Positions 15,284 through 20,474 of a stretch of 20,474 bases of DNA are shown here, piece by piece; positions within the stretch are counted from its first letter, which is position 1; every line of letters starts with the position of its first letter. The notes beneath the pieces were generated by a model, which was not told where the DNA came from, searched no databases, and saw nothing but the letters and a program-made list of their open reading frames with translations. Source of the DNA: an uncultured Desulfobacterium sp. (GTDB lineage: Bacteria > Desulfobacterota > Desulfobacteria > Desulfobacterales > Desulfobacteraceae); NCBI GenBank assembly GCA_937124525.1, contig CAKZLA010000457.1, positions 1 through 20,474 on the forward strand. Reading direction: 5' to 3'. A program made the translations under genes and the position numbers.

Positions 15284-16150
15284 ATGCAAAGAAAAATGGA
15301 ACTGCTTCGAATTTACATTGGTGAGAGCCAGCGATGTGGACGCAAACCCCTTTATGAAGCCATTGTGGAAGAAGCCCACAAGCGTGGTCTGGCCGGAGCC
15401 ACAGTGACCCGGGGGATCATGGGGTTTGGAAAGAACAGTGAAATCCGCACATCAAAAATTTTAAGACTATCCGAAGACCTGCCCCTTGTGATTGATATCG
15501 TTGATGAACCTGACAGGTTGGCACAATTTGTTTCCGTGCTTAATGACATGGTCAAGCAGGGGCTTGTGATATCGGAAAGCATCAACGTTTTGATAAATCG
15601 CCATGGACAACAGGAACAAGAAGATCTTTTTCCCTCAATCACCACTAAAAAACCTCCGGGGGCCTCCACCAATGATATTCATATCTATACAGACGGCTCT
15701 GCCATTGGAAATCCGGGTCCCGGTGGTTATGGTATTATTTTGATACTTGATGGCGAAAACACGGAATTTTCCCAGGGGTTTGAATATACCACCAACAATC
15801 GAATGGAAATGCTGGCAGTCATAACGGCCCTGGAAAAAATTCCGGAAAGCCTTAGAGCAAGGAAGGTAGTTGTTCACAGCGATTCCCAGTACACCATTAA
15901 TGGCATCACCAAAGGGTGGGCAAAGAGCTGGAAAAAACGTGGGTGGAAAAAATCGGATGGGAAACCCGCACTGAATTCTGATTTATGGAAAAGAATGCTT
16001 GGCATCACTGAACAATATTCGGGGTTGACGTTTAAATGGGTCAAGGGCCATGCTGGCCATCCCTTGAATGAAAGGGTGGACCAGTTGGCCAACAGTAGTG
16101 CTCGAAATACTGTGGGACGTCTGGTGGATGAGGGGTATGATCGGAAGTGA
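15284..16150 (+). CDS. Fusion protein: DUF190 (PII-like) domain plus ribonuclease HI
   Basis: One uninterrupted 288-residue frame joins two families. Residues 5-106 are DUF190, a small PII-like fold often encoded beside crcB (LLRIYIGES; PLYEAIVEEAHKRGLAGATV; RGIMGFG; then SEDLPLVIDIVDEPD). Residues 107-130 form a hydrophilic linker. Residues 131-275 are RNase HI, which cuts the RNA strand of RNA-DNA hybrids: IYTDGSAIGNPGPGGYG, NNRMEMLAVITAL, HSDSQYTINGI and NERVDQLA give the complete active site Asp137, Glu175, Asp200 and Asp266, with the basic handle WAKSWKKRGWKK present as in E. coli. ATG 15284 has only a distant GGGAG; ATG 15296 is an alternative. It lies 89 nt after crcB and 19 nt before mtaD. 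Both domains look intact; how they work together is unknown. Confidence 0.93.
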   Translation: MQRKMELLRIYIGESQRCGRKPLYEAIVEEAHKRGLAGATVTRGIMGFGKNSEIRTSKILRLSEDLPLVIDIVDEPDRLAQFVSVLNDMVKQGLVISESINVLINRHGQQEQEDLFPSITTKKPPGASTNDIHIYTDGSAIGNPGPGGYGIILILDGENTEFSQGFEYTTNNRMEMLAVITALEKIPESLRARKVVVHSDSQYTINGITKGWAKSWKKRGWKKSDGKPALNSDLWKRMLGITEQYSGLTFKWVKGHAGHPLNERVDQLANSSARNTVGRLVDEGYDRK

Positions 16151-16169
16151 GCTACCAAAGGAGTCTCGT

Positions 16170-17438
16170 ATGAAGCCGTGCAGCACCGCCATCAACAACG
16201 CAATGGTGATGACCATGGAACCCGGAAAAGCCATTATGAAAGAGGGGTCTATTTTAGTTGAGGGGGATTGCATTGCCGATATTAGATCCGGGACCGGTTT
16301 TCCCTCTGCCCCCCACCGCCAGGTCATTGACGGCACCAACCTTTTGGTGATGCCGGGTCTTGTGAACTGCCACACCCATTTGCCCATGTCTCTGTTCCGG
16401 GGTCTTGCCGATGATCTACCCCTGGATATCTGGCTCCATGAGCACATGTTTCCTGCAGAAGCAGCCCAGATGAGCCCGGCCATTGCCGAAAAATGGGCGC
16501 TGCACTCCTGTCGGGAACTGCTTTTGTCTGGCACCACCTGCTGCTGTGACGGTTATTTTTATGAAGACCATGTGGCAAAGGGGGTTGAAAAATCGGGCAT
16601 TCGGGCGGTACTGGGCCAGGGGGTCATGGATTTTTCCGCACCCGGGGTTCCAGATCCCGGTGAAAATATCGCTGTGGCAGAAAAATTCATTGATAAATGG
16701 AAGAATAAAAATCCTCGAATCCACCCTTCCATTTTTTGTCATTCCCCTTACACCTGTTCGGCCAGAACCCTGAAATGCGCCAAAGAGATGGCGGACTCCC
16801 GGGAGGTTCTTTTTCAGATTCATGTGGCAGAAACCCACAATGAAATGGAACTTATCCTTTCCAACCAGGGAGAGAGCACAGATTCTGTGGTGCAATATCT
16901 GGATGGGCTTGATATCTTGGATCGTCACACCCTCATGGTCCACTGTGTCTGGTTGGATGAAAAGGACATTGACATTGTAAAAGGGAAACATTCCCCTGTG
17001 GTGCATTGCCCTGAAAGCAATATGAAGCTGGCATCGGGGATCGCACCGGTGCACTCTCTCATGACAGCGGGTATAGAAGTGGGCCTGGGAACGGATGGCA
17101 GTGCCAGTAATAATAATCTGGACCTTTTTTCAGAAATGGATATGGCGGCAAAGCTTCAGAAGGTTGCCCTGGATGATCCCTGTGTTCTCAAGGCAAAATC
17201 CGTGGTGGAGATGGCCACCCTGGGTGGTGCCCGGGTGTTGGGCCTGGACCAGCGTATCGGGTCCCTTGCCGTGGGAAAACAGGCAGATCTCATTGCCATT
17301 AATTTGCGCCAACCCCATCTGGTGCCCTTGTATGATCCCTATTCCACACTTGTTTACAATGCCAGGGGATCGGATGTGATTCATGTGATGGTGGGTGGTG
17401 TTCTCCGGATTGAAAACCGAATATGGATGGCAGAGTGA
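16170..17438 (+). CDS. mtaD: 5-methylthioadenosine/S-adenosylhomocysteine deaminase
   Basis: This zinc amidohydrolase deaminates MTA and SAH to the inosyl forms, part of recycling AdoMet by-products. The 422-residue product has the family's usual length and all metal ligands: PGLVNCHTHLPM (His68, His70), QIHVAETHNE (His218) and GLGTDGSASNNNLDLFSEM (Asp309), plus HCPESNMKLASG. The C-terminal small beta domain is present (GSLAVGKQADLIAI). I chose ATG 16170 because AAAGGAG lies about 6 nt upstream; the frame open from 16068 overlaps the RNase HI gene. Related SsnA/chlorohydrolase enzymes share the motifs, so the substrate is likely rather than proven. It is 19 nt from the fusion gene, probably one transcript with it. 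Confidence 0.88.
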   Translation: MKPCSTAINNAMVMTMEPGKAIMKEGSILVEGDCIADIRSGTGFPSAPHRQVIDGTNLLVMPGLVNCHTHLPMSLFRGLADDLPLDIWLHEHMFPAEAAQMSPAIAEKWALHSCRELLLSGTTCCCDGYFYEDHVAKGVEKSGIRAVLGQGVMDFSAPGVPDPGENIAVAEKFIDKWKNKNPRIHPSIFCHSPYTCSARTLKCAKEMADSREVLFQIHVAETHNEMELILSNQGESTDSVVQYLDGLDILDRHTLMVHCVWLDEKDIDIVKGKHSPVVHCPESNMKLASGIAPVHSLMTAGIEVGLGTDGSASNNNLDLFSEMDMAAKLQKVALDDPCVLKAKSVVEMATLGGARVLGLDQRIGSLAVGKQADLIAINLRQPHLVPLYDPYSTLVYNARGSDVIHVMVGGVLRIENRIWMAE

Positions 17439-17483
17439 GCTACCCAAATATAAAGACCATGGGCTATGAACTTAACTCTTTGT

Positions 17484-17506
17484 GGGTGCCTGATTGTTGG
17501 GCATCC
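17484..17506 (+). terminator. Weak hairpin after mtaD
   Basis: GGGTGCC (17484-17490) pairs with GGCATCC (17500-17506), one G-T pair, over a 9-nt loop, 46 nt beyond the mtaD stop. The tail (AGTTTGCTTTT) is only moderately T-rich. Confidence 0.35.
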
Positions 17507-17622
17507 AGTTTGCTTTTAAAGGAAGGCGCATGGTCGCTGCTGTCCATTGATTTTTGTTTTGTCTGTGAAGAAAAATAGAAGAGAATATTCTATACTCTGC
17601 CCCAATAAGGTATAAAAGCATC

Positions 17623-17739
17623 ATGAAAATTCCCAAAAGAATACAACCTCTGATTAATGAATTAGCTTGTTTTTCTGGATTTTTTTACCTCCTCCCCCAT
17701 TTGGGGGATGTTTTTTTACCAGATTTACCCTATTTTTAA
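17623..17739 (+). pseudogene. Probable remnant of a RIO-type kinase gene (N-terminus only)
   Basis: A 38-codon frame starts ATG AAA ATT and encodes MKIPKRIQPLINE, which matches from memory the conserved N-terminus of bacterial RIO1-like Ser/Thr kinases (MKxPKRxQPLxDEGLVDEV...). After residue 13 the similarity stops and the frame runs through the nearby terminator hairpin to a TAA. No kinase domain (Gly-rich loop, catalytic Asp) follows anywhere downstream. The simplest reading is a deletion that left the gene's first 40 bases. A chance match of 13 residues is possible but unlikely. Confidence 0.4.
17693..17717 (+). terminator. Intrinsic terminator
   Basis: TCCCCC (17693-17698) and GGGGGA (17703-17708) form a perfect 6-bp stem with the loop ATTT, followed by TG and seven T. 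It faces plus-strand transcripts coming from mtaD or the RIO remnant and insulates the DUF3786 gene. Confidence 0.7.
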
Positions 17740-17876
17740 GACCTGACCCGTCCTCGGTAAGATCCAGAAATACAACATTAACTACTTTGTTTTAAACAAG
17801 AGGTTAATCTGATTTAGTAAATACACGTCTTCCAAACTTCTTGAAAAAAATAATTGTAGGAAAAGGAGACAAATCC

Positions 17877-18503
17877 ATGCTTCAAAAGTCTGCAATATTT
17901 GATAAAAACTATGAAGGTTATGTAGAACAACTCAGCAAAATCAACTTTAAATCAATTGAGGCGAGACTTGGGATAATATGCCATGACGATGAGGTCCAAA
18001 TTGATTTTTTAAATAATAGGTATTGGGTTTCAAGGAACGGAATCAAGGATGCTTCAGGCAACAGGCCTGATTACGGAATCTGTGTCATACTTTCAAAATA
18101 TATTTTGCTGTGCCCCAATCAAATACACATCGATACCCAATGGGTATCTTTTAAGGATTTTAAACTGACCTCCCATTTTACCAATGTAAATTTTTTTGCC
18201 AGTGACACACAAGCGGTACTGGTCAAGCATTTTTCGGGCAGGCTTGAGGCGCTTTTAAAAATCAGTGAAAAACTGGGCGGTGTTCCCTGTGAAATGGAGA
18301 CCCCATACGATTTGTCAATGCAGTTTAACGCGCTTCCCCGGATATCTCTTCTTCTGCTTTTCAATGATGGTGATGAGGACTTTCCCGCCCATTGCAATGT
18401 ACTTTTCCAAAAGCACGCTGAATTATACCTTGACCCGGAATCTTTGGTTATGACCAGTGCCGGTCTGGCAAGGAGTCTGATCAAAGCAGACCAGAATTGT
18501 TAG
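17877..18503 (+). CDS. DUF3786 family protein
   Basis: The function is unknown. The 208-residue product appears soluble and has the features I associate with DUF3786, a family common in sulfate-reducing Desulfobacterota and some clostridia: an N-terminal helical part, GICHDDE and DFLNNRYWVSRNGIKD, then the C-terminal signature ISLLLLFNDGDEDFPAHCNVLFQKHAELYLDPESL, here with acidic residues and a conserved Cys that suggest a binding site. ATG 17877 has AAGGAG 8 nt upstream; a TTG at 17841 would add 12 residues without a ribosome site. It stands alone after a terminator and before a gene-poor tract. Some DUF3786 proteins occur near corrinoid or metal-cofactor genes, but no such neighbour is seen here. 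Confidence 0.75.
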   Translation: MLQKSAIFDKNYEGYVEQLSKINFKSIEARLGIICHDDEVQIDFLNNRYWVSRNGIKDASGNRPDYGICVILSKYILLCPNQIHIDTQWVSFKDFKLTSHFTNVNFFASDTQAVLVKHFSGRLEALLKISEKLGGVPCEMETPYDLSMQFNALPRISLLLLFNDGDEDFPAHCNVLFQKHAELYLDPESLVMTSAGLARSLIKADQNC

Positions 18504-18554
18504 AGTTTCAATGTACGCATTCCCATTTTCCTGGTCTGAGGCTTAATTAACTAT

Positions 18555-18643
18555 GGGATCAGGCTTGCGTTATTGGCATTATCGGTGGTTTTGGAGTTTG
18601 CACAGGCTATGGTCGATAACGCCAATAACACAAGCCTGACCCC
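18555..18643 (-). repeat. REP-like 89-bp hairpin element
   Basis: Two 30-nt arms (18555-18584 and 18614-18643) are inverted copies matching at 27 of 30 positions, separated by 29 nt. The arm core is TCAGGCTTG then GTTATTGGC. All three mismatches are A-C or C-A on the plus strand, which become G-U pairs if the minus strand is transcribed, so a minus-strand RNA would fold without a break. The outer sequences (TAATT...ATGGG) also partly repeat. It looks like a REP or RAYT-associated palindrome; no transposase is in view. Confidence 0.65.
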
Positions 18644-19226
18644 GTTGGCCCATCAATTATCATAGCTGGCCTAACCCGGGGGGTATCGATACAATGCCGG
18701 AACAGGCAAGGGCAAAGGCCTCTGCAGCCGGAAAGGACTCTTCGGAACCGGCACACAAAGAGACCGGTATCCTCCCCGTAGCAGCCAATCTCCTTCGGGG
18801 TAAGGCGCAATTAGGTCCCCACAATCTTTTTTTCCCCGGCACTGAGGGCCACGGCCTGTTCATAGACCGAACCTCAATCTGTTTCAGGTATGTTTCATCG
18901 AACAACAAATGGGGCAATACCACTGTCACATTTTTTTTGGTTTTTTAATTCATATTCTGGTTCATATGTGCTGCTATTCTCCCCACAACCATGTCCTTAC
19001 ATTCTCAATGTGTGCCTGAATAATTCAGGTTGCCTATCCCTATTATAAAATTCATTGAAGAATCAAATTTAAAATTTGACTAAAAATCACCAAACCCATT
19101 AAAAAACAATATCAGTCTGTGTGAAGATGATGCTGGCCTTATTTTTATTGCTAATGTTTACGCCGTGTTTGTCAATCATGAACCCTGATTGTCGTTTCCC
19201 TCATGAATCTGTAATACTCAAGAGTC
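18644..19226. other. Gene-poor tract between the REP-like hairpin and the right-hand island
   Basis: Open frames of 84-89 codons exist on both strands at about 18660-18950, but they overlap each other, lack ribosome sites and resemble no family I recognise, so I do not call them. The left part is GC-richer; from about 18950 the DNA turns A+T-rich. A perfect 17-nt palindrome, TCAAATTT-A-AAATTTGA, lies at 19063-19079 and could be an operator or a simple hairpin. Nothing else was seen. Confidence 0.5.
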
Positions 19227-19342
19227 CTAAGTTCTCATAACTCATTGGAATCATTAAGGCCTATCAAATCAAGCTTTAAGGCGAAGGCTCTATGATTTCA
19301 AGAGATTAGCAACGCTCCATACACAACATGCAGAGAACTTAG
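19227..19342. repeat. Second inverted repeat with TAAGTTCTC tips
   Basis: CTAAGTTCTC (19227-19236) and its exact complement GAGAACTTAG (19333-19342) enclose 96 nt. The tip TAAGTTCTC is the same 9-mer found at both ends of the 3872-3974 element, and the total length is similar (116 versus 103 bp). The interior differs. It may be a diverged member of that element family or a chance likeness. Confidence 0.35.
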
Positions 19343-19379
19343 AACTGACGATTGTAATACTGCACGTTAGGAAACATTA

Positions 19380-19406
19380 TTGACACAAAATGGTCATGGG
19401 TATAAA
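19380..19406 (+). promoter_or_regulatory. Possible promoter for the right-end gene pair
   Basis: TTGACA (19380-19385) precedes TATAAA (19401-19406) by 15 nt, a short spacer but with strong boxes. The leader to the ATG at 19586 would be about 170 nt and A+T-rich, with no recognised riboswitch. Confidence 0.4.
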
Positions 19407-19585
19407 GAATAGTGCTTTTTGTTTATATAGTATTCATAGAGTCAGACAACAATACACAGATTTTAGTAAGTCGTTGCTTAAAAGCTGAAATAATGGTCTG
19501 AACATTTCACCAGAAATGATAAAATAGGTTATGATGTTGCACGAACGGCATGTGAAAAATATAAAGAAACCCATTGAGAGTTTTT

Positions 19586-20314
19586 ATGAAAAAAAAGTTA
19601 TCAGTGGCTTTATTGGTTTTATCATCTTTTGCTAACTCAACAACGTGGGGAGAGGTAGAAGTAGATGACCCAATCGTTAAGGGTGCAAAATGTGCGGTTG
19701 CTGAGCCTGCAAGCTATGGTGGTTATATTTACAGTTGGCCATCAAAATATGATCAGGTGTTTTGGCCGCATACGGATAGAAATGGCATTTGGTTTTGCGA
19801 GACATCGGGTTTTATAGCTTTAATTGGTGATTTTGACGAACTTAAACCTGCAGAAATTGAGAGAATAACGGAATTTCTTGCGTCTCAACACATTTCGAAG
19901 CCAACTCTCGAGCAAAAGTTAGCTTTGCTCGAGCAAACTTACGCACTTCGCGAAAAAGATGAATTTTTTAAAAATAAGTTGCTAAGGATCCTTGCTCGTT
20001 GGCAGCAGTCTTTAGGGTACCTTGATAAGGCAAATAGCTATCGAGCTAGAGCATTTCAAGAGATTCAACATGCCCTAAATGGAGATTTAGATGGATATAA
20101 ACGACTTGAATACCTTTATTTGGCGACGAACTACTCAAAGCAGTTTGCAGAGCAAAATAAAACTGTAGGTTACTTAGACGATTTGGAAACATCATTGAAA
20201 TTGGTGACTGATCCTGAGTTAAAAGGCTATGCAGGGTACTTGTCTGAATTGATAAAGGACAGCGTTTATATTAACGAAGGCGGGAAGCTCGACCCTGACT
20301 TACCGAAACAGTAA
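19586..20314 (+). CDS. Hypothetical exported protein with helical C-terminal region
   Basis: I do not recognise the family. The 242-residue product begins with MKKK and a hydrophobic run (residues 5-15) followed by Ser/Ala/Asn, a typical Sec signal peptide, so it is probably periplasmic or secreted. The mature part has two Cys (in GAKCAVAEP and IWFCETSG) that could form a disulfide in a small aromatic-rich N-terminal domain. From about residue 85 on it is a series of amphipathic helices (EIERITEFLASQ; LLEQTYALREKDEFF; RARAFQEIQHAL) reminiscent of TPR-like solenoids. ATG 19586 has GAGAG 5 nt upstream. Codon use (TTA, AAA, GAT, ACT) is unlike that of the genes before 18.5 kb. It is followed after 27 nt by another exported-protein gene, likely an operon. 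Confidence 0.7.
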   Translation: MKKKLSVALLVLSSFANSTTWGEVEVDDPIVKGAKCAVAEPASYGGYIYSWPSKYDQVFWPHTDRNGIWFCETSGFIALIGDFDELKPAEIERITEFLASQHISKPTLEQKLALLEQTYALREKDEFFKNKLLRILARWQQSLGYLDKANSYRARAFQEIQHALNGDLDGYKRLEYLYLATNYSKQFAEQNKTVGYLDDLETSLKLVTDPELKGYAGYLSELIKDSVYINEGGKLDPDLPKQ

Positions 20315-20341
20315 TGAATACCGAATAACAAGGTTGATTAT

Positions 20342-20474
20342 ATGAAGTACAGGATTCTAGTGTTGTTAATGCTTGCGTCAAGCTTTCAGGCTAAATCGGT
20401 TCAGAAGCTGTCTAATACTGAACTTAGCTTTATATTTTCTTCTATGGAAGTGCTTTATAAGAATAAATCTTTCC
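20342..20474 (+). CDS. Hypothetical exported protein, N-terminus (cut by window end)
   Basis: A frame starting at ATG 20342, with AAGG about 8 nt upstream, stays open to the window edge and gives 44 residues. It starts MKYRILVLLMLASSFQAKS, a clear signal peptide with a likely AxA/S-type cleavage near residue 18. The rest (LSNTELSFIFSSMEVLY) shows no known motif. The 27-nt gap to the preceding exported-protein gene suggests co-transcription. No function can be assigned. Confidence 0.6.
   Translation, partial: MKYRILVLLMLASSFQAKSVQKLSNTELSFIFSSMEVLYKNKSF

Noticed and set aside
18660..18948. Overlapping 84-89-codon frames on opposite strands
   Set aside because: They overlap each other, have no ribosome-binding sites and match nothing recognised; at most they are remnants.
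19227..19380. Integron attC site before the exported-protein gene
   Set aside because: GTTAGG occurs at 19366 but the paired RYYYAAC/GTTRRRY cores and nested L boxes are not present, and the next two genes are only 27 nt apart, leaving no room for a second attC.

Overview
The window looks like a chromosomal piece of a Gram-negative anaerobe of the Desulfobacterota, probably a Desulfobacteraceae-type sulfate reducer. This is inferred from the mix of genes (LptE outer-membrane assembly lipoprotein, a long acyl-CoA dehydrogenase homologue, a DUF3786 protein, a PAS hybrid kinase of this lineage's style) and from the GCC/CTG/GTG-leaning codon use over about 1-18.5 kb. No rRNA or tRNA was seen to settle it. 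From about 19 kb the base and codon use becomes A+T-rich and more like marine gammaproteobacteria, so the right end may be acquired DNA or an assembly join.

Layout. 1-1023: the 3' end of leuS followed by lptE, convergent with rpsT (minus, TTG start). 1499-3395: murJ overlapping a small FtsB/DivIC-like gene, a cell-envelope and division pair. 3466-5707: ihfA and a 565-residue acyl-CoA dehydrogenase homologue, both minus, separated by a 103-bp inverted-repeat element. 5915-7993: a soluble hybrid sensor kinase (minus) whose N-terminal receiver lacks the phospho-acceptor Asp. 8344-9711: purB. 9847-12753: an unusual FtsK with a ZapA-like N-terminal domain, a long Pro-rich linker with 14-residue repeats, and no membrane segments. 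12924-13832: truC-type pseudouridine synthase. 13997-14485: a YbaK/ProX-type aminoacyl-tRNA deacylase (minus).

14609-17438 is the most interesting stretch. A strong promoter is followed by two intrinsic terminators (a small RNA or attenuated leader), then the fluoride channel crcB, then one gene fusing a PII-like DUF190 domain to RNase HI, then an MTA/SAH deaminase. DUF190 genes often sit beside crcB, but fusion to an RNase H is unusual.

17439-19585 is gene-poor: a probable RIO-kinase remnant, a terminator, a DUF3786 gene, an 89-bp REP-like hairpin, and about 0.9 kb without a convincing gene. The window ends with two adjacent genes for exported proteins of unknown function (19586-20474), the second cut by the window edge.

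The best candidates for undescribed biology are the ZapA-FtsK fusion, the CrcB/DUF190-RNase HI locus with its structured leader, and three kinds of inverted-repeat elements placed between genes.
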